From Rhodovulum sp. MB263 (lineage in GTDB: Bacteria > Pseudomonadota > Alphaproteobacteria > Rhodobacterales > Rhodobacteraceae), in contig NZ_CP020384.1 in assembly GCF_002073975.1 (NCBI RefSeq), positions 1,922,001 through 1,986,000 on the forward strand: a DNA stretch of 64,000 bases, in the 5' to 3' direction. Below are positions 52,425 to 62,012 of the stretch, in pieces. A program made the translations under genes and the position numbers. The notes below the pieces were generated by a model that searched no databases, was not told the origin of the DNA, and was given only the letters and a program-made list of their open reading frames with translations. Every line of letters begins with the position of its first letter. The first letter of the stretch is position 1.

Positions 52425-53426
52425 TCAGCGCGCGTTCAGGATCTTCGCCGCGGCGGGGGCGAAATAGGTCAGGATGCCGTCGCAGCCCGCGCGCTTGAAG
52501 GCCATCAGGCTTTCCATCATCACCTTGTCATGATCGAGCCAGCCGTTCTGGATCGCGGCCATCAGCATCGCGTATTCGCCCGAGACCTGATAGGCATAGG
52601 TCGGCACGCCGAATTCGGTCTTCACCCGGCGGCAGATGTCGAGATAGGGCATGCCGGGCTTCACCATCACCATGTCGGCGCCTTCCATCAGGTCGCGCTC
52701 GATCAGGCGCATCGCCTCGTCGGAATTGGCCGGGTCCATCTGATAGGTCTTCTTGTCGCCGGTCAGCGCGCCCGAGGCGCCGACCGCGTCGCGGAACGGG
52801 CCGTAGAAGGCCGAGGCGTATTTCGCCGAATAGGACATGATGGTCACGCCCTGATGGCCGTTTTCCTCGAGAGCGGTGCGGATCGCGCCGATCCGGCCGT
52901 CCATCATGTCGGAGGGCCCGAGGATGTCGGCCCCCGCATCGGCCTGGGCCAGGGCCATCTTTACCAGCGCCTCGACGGTCTCGTCATTGACGATCTCGCC
53001 GTCCCGCACGATGCCGTCATGACCGTTGGCATTGTAAGGGTCGAGCGCGATATCGGTCATCACCGCGATCTCGGGGACCTCGGCCTTGATCGCGCGGATC
53101 AGCCGGTTCGAGAGGTTGTCTGGGTTCCAGGCTTCCTCGCAGAGCTCGGTTTTCAGCGAGACGTCGGTATAGGGGAAGATACAGACCGCCGGGATGCCCA
53201 GCGCGGCCGCTTCCTTCACCGCCTCGACCGACAGATCGACCGAACGACGCATCACGCCCGGCATCGAGGGCACGGGTTCCTCGATATTCTCGCCCGCGCG
53301 CACGAAGATCGGCCAGATCAGGTCGCCCACCGACAGCGTGGTCTCGCTGGTCAGCGCGCGCAGCGCGGCGCTGCGGCGGGTGCGGCGCAGCCGCGTGGCA
53401 GGGAAGGGGGCGACGGTCGGGCGCAT
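52425..53426 (-). CDS. hemB: Delta-aminolevulinic acid dehydratase (porphobilinogen synthase)
   Basis: Condenses two 5-aminolevulinate molecules to porphobilinogen for heme, bacteriochlorophyll and cobalamin. It has 333 residues. The two Schiff-base lysines are in SYSAKYASAFYGP and MVKPGMPYLD. The zinc cysteine cluster of E. coli is absent: the site reads DIALDPYNANGHDG. It is therefore a non-zinc (magnesium or metal-independent) type, as known for Rhodobacter. Divergent from a small membrane-protein gene. Confidence 0.95.
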   Translation of the reverse strand: MRPTVAPFPATRLRRTRRSAALRALTSETTLSVGDLIWPIFVRAGENIEEPVPSMPGVMRRSVDLSVEAVKEAAALGIPAVCIFPYTDVSLKTELCEEAWNPDNLSNRLIRAIKAEVPEIAVMTDIALDPYNANGHDGIVRDGEIVNDETVEALVKMALAQADAGADILGPSDMMDGRIGAIRTALEENGHQGVTIMSYSAKYASAFYGPFRDAVGASGALTGDKKTYQMDPANSDEAMRLIERDLMEGADMVMVKPGMPYLDICRRVKTEFGVPTYAYQVSGEYAMLMAAIQNGWLDHDKVMMESLMAFKRAGCDGILTYFAPAAAKILNAR

Positions 53427-53544
53427 GGCAAGGGCTCCTTCAACAATTGCTGCGACTGCGTTACACCCAACCGGGTTCGGCCGAAAGAGCGGGAATCGTC
53501 CCAGGTGCGGGCCGGGCCGGAGGCGAGGCAGGAAAGGCGGGCGG

Positions 53545-54066
53545 GTGGATCTTTACGTCAAACTCTTCGACCTGATCGACATGCGATCCTTTTCGAATCT
53601 GTGGTACTGGATCGCGCTGGCCGTGCTGTGGTCGGGCGCAAGCCACTGGGTGCTGGGCGTGCCCTTCGGTCTGATCCAGCGCGCAGGGCGTCAGGGCGGG
53701 CAGGCGGCCGAGGATGTGGCGACGCTGGCCGGTATCACCGCGCGGCGTTATCTCTCTCTCGTCGCTGCGGGCGGGCTCTGGATCGCGGGCTTCACCGGCT
53801 TTGCGCTGACCATGCTGGCGGTCCTTGGCTTCGGCTATCGGGTCGAATTCTGCCAGGCCGTGTTCCTGCTTGTCGCGCCGATGACCCTGGTCGGGCTCTG
53901 GTCGGTCAGGACGGCGCGGCTTTATGCGGCGCGCGGCCCCGAGGGCGAGGCGCTTTACCGGATGCTGCGCTGGCACCGGCTGGGGGTGCAGGCGATTGGC
54001 ATCGTCTCGGTCTTCGTCACCGTGACATGGGGCATGTGGATCAACATGCTTGTGACCGGACTGTAG
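53545..54066 (+). CDS. Conserved small membrane protein (family often labelled SufBCD-associated)
   Basis: A 173-residue membrane protein with about four helices (NLWYWIALAVLWSGASHWVL; SLVAAGGLWIAGFTGFALTM; FCQAVFLLVAPMTLVGLW; AIGIVSVFVTVTWGMWINML). Relatives in Rhodobacteraceae carry the database label 'component of SufBCD complex', for which I know no functional basis. The start is GTG 53545 with GGAAAGGCGG upstream. It lies between hemB (divergent) and mfd, both conserved. Confidence 0.65.
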   Translation: MDLYVKLFDLIDMRSFSNLWYWIALAVLWSGASHWVLGVPFGLIQRAGRQGGQAAEDVATLAGITARRYLSLVAAGGLWIAGFTGFALTMLAVLGFGYRVEFCQAVFLLVAPMTLVGLWSVRTARLYAARGPEGEALYRMLRWHRLGVQAIGIVSVFVTVTWGMWINMLVTGL

Positions 54067-54136
54067 TAGGCCGGGATCGCAGGCCCGTGCGGGTTGCGGT
54101 TGACACCGGCCCCCGCGCCCGTATCTGAACCCCCTC

Positions 54137-57100
54137 ATGGAAGAGCAGCGTCATATCACCGCCGGCGGCGCCCCCGAAGGGTACGATGCCCGGCTTCTTG
54201 CCCGCGAGCTGACCCGGAGCGGCCGGCCCATCCTTCATGTCGCCCGCGACGACAAGCGGCTGGCGGCGATGCGCGCGGCGCTGGCCTTCTTCGCGCCCGA
54301 GGCGGTCGTGCTCGACTTTCCGGCCTGGGACTGCCTGCCCTATGACCGGGTCTCTCCCAATGCCGATGTCGAGGCGGCGCGGATGGCAACGCTGGCGGGG
54401 CTGGCCGCGGGGCTGTCCGGCCCCTTTATCCTGCTGACCACGCTGAATGCCGCGACCCAGAGGGTACCCGCACGCGCGCTGTTGCAGGGGGCCTCCTTCA
54501 CCGCGCGGGTCGGCATGCAGATCGACGAGGCGGCGCTGAGGGCCTTTCTCGTCCGGATGGGGTTCACCCAGGCGCCGACGGTGATGGAACCCGGCGATTA
54601 CGCGATCCGGGGCGGCATCGTCGATATCTATCCGCCGGGCGAGGCCGGGCCGGTGCGGCTCGATCTCTTCGGCGATGTGCTCGACGGCGCGCGCCGCTTC
54701 GATCCGGCGACCCAGCGCACCACCGAGAAACTGAAATCGGTCGAACTGGCGCCGGTCTCGGAGGTCATTCTGGACGAGGCCGCGATCACCCGCTTCCGGC
54801 AGAATTACCGGATCGAATTCGGCGCGGCGGGCACCGATGACCCGCTTTACGAGGCGGTGAGCGCGGGGCGCAAGCATGCGGGCGTCGAGCACTGGCTGCC
54901 CTTCTTCCATGACCGGCTCGAGACGCTTTTCGACTATCTGCCGGAGGCCGCGGTCTATCTCGACGATCAGGTGACGCCTGCGCGGCTGGCGCGCTGGGAG
55001 ACCATCGAGGACCAGTACCAGAACCGGCGCGAGGCGATGGCGCAGAAGGGCCGGATCGACACGGTCTACAAGCCCTGTCCGCCGGGCCTGATGTATCTTG
55101 ACGACGCCGCCTGGGAGGCTGCCCTGGCCGATCGCCGGCTGGTGCAGCTGGCCCCGCTGCCGCAGGGTCTGGGCCCGGGCGTGATCGATGCGGGCGGCCG
55201 TATCGGGCGCAATTTCGCGCCCGAGCGCAAGCTGGAACAAGTCAGTCTTTTCAGCGCCTTGAAGGATCATATCCAGGCGCGGCGCGAAGAGGGCGCGGTC
55301 GTGGTTGCCTCCTATTCAGAGGGCGCGCGCGAGCGGCTGAAGGGCTTGCTCGAAGACGAGGAGCTGACCGACGCGACGCTGGTCTCGGATATTCGCGAGG
55401 TGACCGGGGCACGCGGGCTGCATCTGGCGGTCTGGGCGCTCGAACATGGTTTCGAGGGGCCGGGGCTGACCGTCATCTCGGAACAGGACGTGCTGGGCGA
55501 GCGGCTGATCCGCGGTCCGAAAAAGCGCCGCCGGGCCGAGAATTTCCTGACCGAGACGCAGTCGCTCTCGCCCGGCGATCTGGTCGTGCATGTCGAGCAC
55601 GGGGTCGGCCGCTACATGGGGCTCGAGACCGTGGCGGTGCCCGACCCGGCCACCGGCAAGCCCGGCGCGCCGCATGAATTCCTGCTTCTGGTCTATGCCG
55701 AGGATGGCAAGCTTTACGTCCCGGTCGAGAATATCGAGCTGCTCAGCCGCTATGGCCATGACGAGGGGCTGCTCGACCGGCTGGGCGGCGGCGCCTGGCA
55801 GGCGCGCAAGGCCAGGCTCAAGGAACGCATCCGCGAGATGGCCGACAAGCTGATCCGGGTCGCGGCCGAGCGTGTGCTGCGCCATGCCCCGATCCTGGAG
55901 CCCGGTCATCACATGTGGGAGGCGTTCTCTGCGCGCTTCCCCTATCAGGAGACCGACGACCAGCTGGCCGCGATCGAGGACGTGCTGACCGACATGGCCT
56001 CGGGCACGCCGATGGACCGGCTGATCTGCGGCGATGTGGGCTTCGGCAAGACCGAGGTCGCGATGCGCGCGGCCTTCGTCGCGGCGATGTCGGGCGTGCA
56101 GGTCGCGGTGGTGGCGCCGACGACGCTGCTGGCGCGCCAGCATGCCAAGGGCTTTGCCGAGCGGTTCCGGGGCTTCCCGGTCGAGGTCCGGCAGCTCTCG
56201 CGCTTCGTGCCCGCCAGGGAGGCCGCCGCGACACGCGCGGGGCTGGCCGAGGGCACGGTCGATATCTGCATCGGCACCCATGCGCTTCTGGCCAAGAGCG
56301 TGAAGTTCCGCAATCTGGGCCTGCTGATCATCGACGAGGAACAGCATTTCGGCGTCGCCCACAAGGAGAGGCTGAAGCAGATGCGCTCGGATGTGCATGT
56401 GCTGACCCTGACCGCGACCCCGATCCCGCGCACCCTGCAGATGAGCCTGACCGGCGTGCGCGATCTCTCGATCATCGGCACGCCGCCCGTCGACCGGCTG
56501 TCGATCCGGACCTATGTCAGCGAATTCGATACCGTCACCATCCGCGAGGCGCTGCTGCGCGAACATTATCGCGGCGGGCAGAGCTTCTTCGTGGTGCCCC
56601 GCGTCAGGGACCTGCCCGACATGGAGCATTTCCTGCGCGAGCAGGTTCCCGAGGTCAGCTTCATCACCGCCCATGGCCAGTTGGCGGCGGGCGATCTCGA
56701 CGAGCGGATGAATGCCTTCTACGACGGCAAATATGACGTGCTGCTGGCCACGACCATCGTGGAATCCGGGCTCGACATCCCGACCGCGAACACGATGATC
56801 GTGCACCGCGCCGACATGTTCGGGCTGGCGCAGCTGTACCAGATCCGGGGCCGGGTCGGGCGCTCGAAGGCGCGCGCCTATGCCTATCTCACGACGAAGC
56901 CCCGCGCGCCCCTGACGGCGCAGGCGCAGAAACGGCTGCGCGTGTTGGGCTCGCTCGACACGCTGGGGGCGGGCTTCACGCTGGCCTCACAGGATCTCGA
57001 CATCCGCGGCGCCGGCAACTTGATCGGCGAGGAACAGTCGGGCCATGTCCGCGAGGTCGGCTTCGAGCTTTACCAGTCGATGCTGGAAGAGGCGATCGCC

Positions 57101-57601
57101 AAGATCAGGTCGGGCGAGCTGGAGGGCATGACGGATACCGACAGCGACTGGTCGCCCCAGATCAATCTGGGCGTGCCGGTGCTGATCCCCGACGATTACG
57201 TCCCCGATCTCGACGTGCGGCTGGGGCTGTACCGGCGGCTCTCGACGCTCTCGACCAAGGTCGAGCTGGAAGGTTTCGCGGCCGAGCTGATCGACCGCTT
57301 CGGCAAGCTGCCGAAAGAGGTCAACACGCTTCTGCTGGTCGTGCGCATCAAGGCGATGTGCAAGCGTGCGGGCATCGCCCGGCTCGATGGCGGGCCCAAG
57401 GGCGCCACGGTGCAGTTTCACAATGACAAATTCGCCAATCCGGCAGGGCTTGTGGCCTTCATCCAGGACCAGCAGGGGCTGGCCAGGGTCAAGGACAACA
57501 AGATCATCCTGCGCCGCGACTGGAAGAAGGACAGCGACAAGATCAAGGGTGCCTTCGCCATCGCCCGCGACCTGGCGGACAAGCTGCGCGAAACCGCCTG
57601 A
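54137..57601 (+). CDS. mfd: Transcription-repair coupling factor Mfd
   Basis: Removes RNA polymerase stalled at DNA damage and recruits UvrA. It has 1154 residues with the whole domain series: N-terminal UvrB-like region (1-330), RNA-polymerase interaction domain (about 470-545), the RecG-like translocase with Walker A GDVGFGKTEVAMRAAF (Lys638) and the DEEQ motif in LIIDEEQHFGV, helicase C motifs including QIRGRVGRS, and the C-terminal TRCF domain. Full length, stand-alone. Confidence 0.96.
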   Translation: MEEQRHITAGGAPEGYDARLLARELTRSGRPILHVARDDKRLAAMRAALAFFAPEAVVLDFPAWDCLPYDRVSPNADVEAARMATLAGLAAGLSGPFILLTTLNAATQRVPARALLQGASFTARVGMQIDEAALRAFLVRMGFTQAPTVMEPGDYAIRGGIVDIYPPGEAGPVRLDLFGDVLDGARRFDPATQRTTEKLKSVELAPVSEVILDEAAITRFRQNYRIEFGAAGTDDPLYEAVSAGRKHAGVEHWLPFFHDRLETLFDYLPEAAVYLDDQVTPARLARWETIEDQYQNRREAMAQKGRIDTVYKPCPPGLMYLDDAAWEAALADRRLVQLAPLPQGLGPGVIDAGGRIGRNFAPERKLEQVSLFSALKDHIQARREEGAVVVASYSEGARERLKGLLEDEELTDATLVSDIREVTGARGLHLAVWALEHGFEGPGLTVISEQDVLGERLIRGPKKRRRAENFLTETQSLSPGDLVVHVEHGVGRYMGLETVAVPDPATGKPGAPHEFLLLVYAEDGKLYVPVENIELLSRYGHDEGLLDRLGGGAWQARKARLKERIREMADKLIRVAAERVLRHAPILEPGHHMWEAFSARFPYQETDDQLAAIEDVLTDMASGTPMDRLICGDVGFGKTEVAMRAAFVAAMSGVQVAVVAPTTLLARQHAKGFAERFRGFPVEVRQLSRFVPAREAAATRAGLAEGTVDICIGTHALLAKSVKFRNLGLLIIDEEQHFGVAHKERLKQMRSDVHVLTLTATPIPRTLQMSLTGVRDLSIIGTPPVDRLSIRTYVSEFDTVTIREALLREHYRGGQSFFVVPRVRDLPDMEHFLREQVPEVSFITAHGQLAAGDLDERMNAFYDGKYDVLLATTIVESGLDIPTANTMIVHRADMFGLAQLYQIRGRVGRSKARAYAYLTTKPRAPLTAQAQKRLRVLGSLDTLGAGFTLASQDLDIRGAGNLIGEEQSGHVREVGFELYQSMLEEAIAKIRSGELEGMTDTDSDWSPQINLGVPVLIPDDYVPDLDVRLGLYRRLSTLSTKVELEGFAAELIDRFGKLPKEVNTLLLVVRIKAMCKRAGIARLDGGPKGATVQFHNDKFANPAGLVAFIQDQQGLARVKDNKIILRRDWKKDSDKIKGAFAIARDLADKLRETA

Positions 57602-57610
57602 CCGGCGCGC

Positions 57611-58807
57611 CTAGCGCTTGGGCACCGTCAGCATCACCGCCAGCGCCACGCCGACCGAGAGAAAGCAGCCGACGGTCAGCGGCTGGGGCGTGCCATCGAA
57701 GAGCAGCCCGATCGGCGAGGCCAGCAGCGCCGAGACCACGGTCGCGAAGGCCCCGATGATCGAGGCCGCCATGCCCGCGACATGGCCGAGCGGCTCCATC
57801 GCCAGCGCGTTCAGGTTGCCGATGGTCAGCGCGTTCATCCCGAAGAAGGTGATCGACCACAGCAGAAAGGCCGGAAACTCGGCCCAGCCCGGTAGCAGGT
57901 GCAGCCAGAATGCGGCCATCATCAGCCCCGACAGCAGGAATTGGCTCATCAGCGCGGTGCGGATCATGAAGCGCATGCCCAGCCGTCCGACCAGCATGCC
58001 GTTGAGAAAGCTCGCCGATCCGGCGCAGAGCGCGACCACCCCGAACCAGAGAGGGAAGCTGTCGGCGCGGTCGAAATAGATGTCGTAGATCTGCTGGGTC
58101 GAGGTCAGGAAGCCGAAGAACCCGGCGAAGATGAAGGTCTGCACCAGCGTCGCGCTCCGCGCGACCGGCGAGGTCACCACCTCGCGCGCAGCGGCCAGAA
58201 GCGGGCCGGGGCGCATCGGGCGGCGGTTTTCCGGCGCCAGGGTCTCGGCCTGGCGGAAGGCGAACCAGCCCATCGAGGTCAGCGAGAAGACGAGGAACGA
58301 GCCGAAGATGCCGCGCCAGCCGAAGCCCGCCATCACCACCGCCCCGATCGAGGGGGCGAGTGCGGGCAGAAGTGTGAAGATGGTCATCACGAAGGAGACG
58401 ATCTTGGCCATGTCGCGGCCCGAATAGAGGTCGCGCACCACGGCCAGCGCCACCACCCGCACCCCCGCCGCGCCAAAGCCCTGGATCACGCGGCCGATCA
58501 GCAGCCATTCGAGGCTTTGCCCGAGCCCGGCAATGGCCGCGCCCAGCATGTAGGCGGTGGCGGTGCCGAGGATCACCGGCTTGCGTCCGAAACAGTCCGA
58601 GAGCGGCCCCATGATCAGCGTGCCCGCCCCCATGCCCAGCATGAAGCTCGTGACCACGAATTGCGCCTTGTTCAGGTTGTCCGGGGTCAGTTCGGCGCCG
58701 ATTTCGGGCAGCGCGGGCAGCATCGCGTCGATCGAGAAGGCGACCGTGGCGAAGAGCAGGGCCGTCATGGCGACGAATTCTACACGCGAGAGACGCCTTG
58801 AGGCCAT
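57611..58807 (-). CDS. Bcr/CflA-type MFS drug efflux transporter
   Basis: A 398-residue, 12-helix major facilitator protein. It has the Bcr/CflA pattern: first helix ending SIDAMLPALPEIGAEL and the loop GPLSDCFGRKPVILG, and motif C region near VIQGFGAAGVRVVALAVVRD. These exporters pump chloramphenicol, bicyclomycin or sulfonamides, or natural metabolites. Convergent with mfd, 9 bases apart. Confidence 0.87.
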   Translation of the reverse strand: MASRRLSRVEFVAMTALLFATVAFSIDAMLPALPEIGAELTPDNLNKAQFVVTSFMLGMGAGTLIMGPLSDCFGRKPVILGTATAYMLGAAIAGLGQSLEWLLIGRVIQGFGAAGVRVVALAVVRDLYSGRDMAKIVSFVMTIFTLLPALAPSIGAVVMAGFGWRGIFGSFLVFSLTSMGWFAFRQAETLAPENRRPMRPGPLLAAAREVVTSPVARSATLVQTFIFAGFFGFLTSTQQIYDIYFDRADSFPLWFGVVALCAGSASFLNGMLVGRLGMRFMIRTALMSQFLLSGLMMAAFWLHLLPGWAEFPAFLLWSITFFGMNALTIGNLNALAMEPLGHVAGMAASIIGAFATVVSALLASPIGLLFDGTPQPLTVGCFLSVGVALAVMLTVPKR

Positions 58808-58953
58808 GGCAGGTCCTTTCGTAGAACGGGAGGCATCGGCACGGGCGCCGGGGAGCGCGACGCCGAAGGCAGTGCCCTAGACCATCCGGTCGGTCCGGAC
58901 AAGGCACCCAGGCTGTGCGGTGCCGCACAAGGCGGCCCTGGCCTCCGGAGGAG

Positions 58954-59616
58954 CTATTGAAGACCTGCCTTCGGGGCCTCGCCGACCAGTTCGGCAATGA
59001 CCTGCAGCCAGAGCGCGGTCGGCTGCGCCCCGACCAGCACATGGGTATCGGCGAGGATGAAGGTCGGCGCCCCGGTCACGCCGCGGGAACGGGCATGAGC
59101 GTCGCGCTCGCGGATCCCGTCGAGATCGGCATCGCTGTCCAGGAGCCGCGCCACCAGCGCGCCGTCGAGCCCGGCCGAGGCCGCGAGATCGGCCAGCACC
59201 GCCCCATCGCCGATATCGCGTCCGTCGATGAAATAGGCCTGGAACAGCGCCTCGACGACTGCGGGCTGACGATGCTCTATCCCGGCCCAGTGCATCAGCC
59301 GCTGCGCATCGAGCGTGTTCGGCGTGCGGGCGATGGCGCCAAGGTCGAGCGCGATCCCGGCGGCGCGGGCGTGCCGGTCGATCTCGGCATAGGCTCGGAC
59401 GGCCCCGGTCTGGCCGCCGAACTTGGCCTCGAGATAGCTGCGCCTGTCCATGCCCGCGCGCGGCATCTCGGGGTTCAGCTGGAACGGCTGCCAGGCGATG
59501 GTGAAGGGATGGTCGGGCCGCTCGGCCAGGGCCGCGTCCAGAAGCCGCTTGCCGATCAGGCACCAGGGGCAGATCGGGTCGGCGAAGATGTCAAGCCGGA
59601 CCAAGCGCAGCCTCAT
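58954..59616 (-). CDS. DsbA-family oxidoreductase, FrnE-like
   Basis: A 220-residue thioredoxin-fold protein of the FrnE/2-hydroxychromene isomerase-like group, with the redox motif CPWC at residues 16-19 and the cis-proline loop GVTGAPTFILAD. There is no signal peptide, so it is cytoplasmic. It overlaps the upstream acyl-CoA ligase gene by 26 bases, which implies coupled expression. FrnE relatives act as disulfide isomerases in stress or polyketide pathways. Confidence 0.85.
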   Translation of the reverse strand: MRLRLVRLDIFADPICPWCLIGKRLLDAALAERPDHPFTIAWQPFQLNPEMPRAGMDRRSYLEAKFGGQTGAVRAYAEIDRHARAAGIALDLGAIARTPNTLDAQRLMHWAGIEHRQPAVVEALFQAYFIDGRDIGDGAVLADLAASAGLDGALVARLLDSDADLDGIRERDAHARSRGVTGAPTFILADTHVLVGAQPTALWLQVIAELVGEAPKAGLQ

Positions 59617-61120
59617 GGGTCTGCCGGATCAGGCGGCGGTTCAGCTTGCCGTTCGGGGTCTTCGGCAACGCGTCGAGATGGATGTATAGCCGGGGCTGCT
59701 TGTAGCGGGCCAGCCGCTCGGCGGCAAAGGCGGCAAGCCCGGCCTCGTCCTGCGGCGTGCCGGTATAGAAGGCGGCGATGACGGTGGTGTCGGCCTTGAC
59801 CGCGATCTCGGTCGCGGCGACCTCGTGGATCTCGGGATGCTCCATCAGCGCGCGTTCGACCTCGAGCGGCGAGACCCGGACCCCGCCCGCATTCAGCATG
59901 TCGTCGCCGCGCCCCAGATAGGTGATGGCGCCGTCCTCGGCCATCTCGACCATGTCGCCGGTCAGGAACCATTCGCCCTCGAAGCGCGCACGGGTCTCGG
60001 CCTCGGCCTTGAGATAGCCCAGCATCAGCCCCGGATCGCGGTTCGAGACCGCCAGCTGGCCCGGCTCGCCGCGCGCGACGGGGGTATTGTCGGGGCCCAG
60101 AACGGCGATGCGGCGCCCGGCCTGCGGATAGCCCGAGGCGGGAAGCGGGGCGGGCCGCGCGGGGCTGCCCGAGACGAAGGTCGAGCATTCGGACATGCCG
60201 AGTGCCTCATAGACGAAGGTGCCGGTCGCCTCGCGCCAGGCGGCGCGGGTGGCTTCGGGCATCTTCTCGCCCGCGGACAGCCCGTGGCGCAGCTTCGGCA
60301 GCACGATCTGCGGATGCTTTTTCAGCATCTGGCGGTAGACGCCCGGCGCGGCGGCAAAGAGCGTCGCATCGAAGCGGCGCAGCAGAAGCGGCAGCTCGCC
60401 CGGCAGCACCCCCGGCGCCGGGATCAGCGCGGTCGCGCCGATGGTCCAGGGGTCGAGAAGACCGGTGCCAAGCGTATAGGTCCAGTTGAAGGCCCCGGCA
60501 TGGAGCAGCCGGTCCTCGGGGCAGAGCCCGTACCAGCCCTCCCACATCATTCGCCGCGCCCAGATCGCGCGATGGGCATGGATCACGCCGCGTGGCTGGC
60601 CCGAGCTGCCCGAGGTGTAGACGATATAGGCCGGCCGGTCCGGGGCGCCCTGCACATAATCGGCGGGCGCATGATCGTAGAAGCCCCTCTGGGCCTTTAT
60701 GTCGAGCACCGGCGCCGGGCAGTCGTCGGGCAGCGCCACATTCGGCCCGGCAAGGATCGCCACGGGCTCGATCTCGGCGGCAAGCTTGCCGATCTCGGTC
60801 CGGGTCAGCATCGCCGAGGTCGGCACCGGCACCAGCCCTGCGGCGATGGCGGCGAGATAGCCGATCGGGAATTCGACCCCGTTGCCGAGCCGCAGCAGGA
60901 CGCGCCCGCCCTCGGGCAGGCCCATTTCCAGAAGGCCCGCGGCCAGACCGCGCACGGCCGCTTCGAGCCGGGCATAGGACCAGCGCTCGGCGCCATGCGG
61001 GCCGATGATGGCCAGCGCCACCTTTTCCGGAGAAAGCGCGGCCGGGGCCAGCACATATGCGGCCAGGTTGAACGGGGCGGGGCAGGGCGCAGACGCGCCC
61101 TCATCGAAGATCGCATGCAT
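59591..61120 (-). CDS. AMP-forming acyl-CoA ligase (benzoate-CoA ligase-like)
   Basis: A 509-residue ANL-superfamily ligase with the P-loop YTSGSSGQPRGVIHAH, FVYEALGMSEC, the ITYLGRGDDMLNAGGVRVSP hinge region and the C-terminal lysine in PKTPNGKLNR. The arrangement and the FNWTYTLGTGLLDPW segment resemble benzoate-CoA and related aryl/alkyl ligases. Substrate not known. Divergent from the XRE-cupin regulator gene 60 bases away, which may control it. Confidence 0.82.
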   Translation of the reverse strand: MHAIFDEGASAPCPAPFNLAAYVLAPAALSPEKVALAIIGPHGAERWSYARLEAAVRGLAAGLLEMGLPEGGRVLLRLGNGVEFPIGYLAAIAAGLVPVPTSAMLTRTEIGKLAAEIEPVAILAGPNVALPDDCPAPVLDIKAQRGFYDHAPADYVQGAPDRPAYIVYTSGSSGQPRGVIHAHRAIWARRMMWEGWYGLCPEDRLLHAGAFNWTYTLGTGLLDPWTIGATALIPAPGVLPGELPLLLRRFDATLFAAAPGVYRQMLKKHPQIVLPKLRHGLSAGEKMPEATRAAWREATGTFVYEALGMSECSTFVSGSPARPAPLPASGYPQAGRRIAVLGPDNTPVARGEPGQLAVSNRDPGLMLGYLKAEAETRARFEGEWFLTGDMVEMAEDGAITYLGRGDDMLNAGGVRVSPLEVERALMEHPEIHEVAATEIAVKADTTVIAAFYTGTPQDEAGLAAFAAERLARYKQPRLYIHLDALPKTPNGKLNRRLIRQTHEAALGPA

Positions 61121-61180
61121 GGCCCGGTGCTAGCCGCGCGGCCTTGCGGTTGCAAGGGGTAAGCACTAAGAGCCGAGAGC

Positions 61181-61804
61181 ATGGCCGATGAGCGCGAACA
61201 TAGCCTGATCCGGATCATCCGTGCCGAGAGCGAGGCGCAAGCCGCCGAGCCTCTCGATCTGGGGCGTCGGGTACGTGAATTGCGTACCGAGAAGGGCTGG
61301 ACGCTGGAACAGGCCGCCCGCCATGCCGGGCTTGCGCGCTCGACCCTGTCGAAGATCGAGAACGACCAGATGTCGCCGACCTATGACGCGCTCAAGAAGC
61401 TTGCCACCGGGCTGGGCGTGTCCGTGCCGCAGCTGTTCACGCCGATGCGCGGCGCCCGGGCGGGCGGGCGGATGGCGGTGACGCGCACCGGCGAGGGCGC
61501 GGCCCATGCCACTGCCACCTACGAGCACGAGCTGATGGCGGGGGCGCTGGCGCGCAAGCGGATGATGCCCTACCGGACCCGGATCCGCGCCCGCGATGTC
61601 GGCGAGTTCGACGGCTGGGTGCGGCATGAGGGCGAGGAATTCCTCTATGTGCTGACCGGGGTCGTGCGCCTCTATACCGAGTTCTATGCCCCCGTGGACA
61701 TGCGGCGTGGCGACAGCGCCTATTACGACGCGGCGATGGGGCATAACGTGGTCTCGATCAGCCAGGAGGATGCGACGATCCTCTGGGTGACCTCGGTCGA
61801 GTGA
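61181..61804 (+). CDS. XRE-family regulator with cupin sensor domain
   Basis: A 207-residue regulator with an XRE helix-turn-helix (about 27-85, TLEQAARHAGLARSTLSKIE) and a C-terminal cupin (about 125-205, with GEEFLYVLTGVVRLYTEFY and MRRGDSAYYDAAMGHNVVS). This PuuR-like layout senses small molecules, often metabolites of neighbouring genes. The 60-base divergent gap to the acyl-CoA ligase makes that gene a likely target. Confidence 0.85.
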   Translation: MADEREHSLIRIIRAESEAQAAEPLDLGRRVRELRTEKGWTLEQAARHAGLARSTLSKIENDQMSPTYDALKKLATGLGVSVPQLFTPMRGARAGGRMAVTRTGEGAAHATATYEHELMAGALARKRMMPYRTRIRARDVGEFDGWVRHEGEEFLYVLTGVVRLYTEFYAPVDMRRGDSAYYDAAMGHNVVSISQEDATILWVTSVE

Positions 61805-61897
61805 GAGGCGGCGCGGCAAGGCGGTCCGGAGGTGTTCTCGCCCTGCCGCGGCGATGAAGGGGGCCTCGGTGGGGGCCCCAAGACCCCCCGCATCCCC

Positions 61898-62011
61898 TCA
61901 GAGCGCGTTGCGCACGGTGCGGGCCCCGGCCGAGATGTCCTTGCCCACGCCCTCGACGGTGGAACAGCTCGCCAGCGCCAGCGCAAGCGTGATGAAAAGC
62001 AGTCGTGTCAT
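61898..62011 (-). CDS. Entericidin-like small lipoprotein
   Basis: A 37-residue lipoprotein: MTRLLFITLALALASC gives a signal with lipobox ALASC, followed by STVEGVGKDISAGARTV. This matches entericidin A/B peptides, membrane lipoproteins of stress or toxin-antidote type. AGAGGAG precedes ATG 62011 and overlaps the stop of the ABC binding-protein gene just upstream, so translation is coupled. Confidence 0.8.
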   Translation of the reverse strand: MTRLLFITLALALASCSTVEGVGKDISAGARTVRNAL

Positions 62012-62012
62012 C

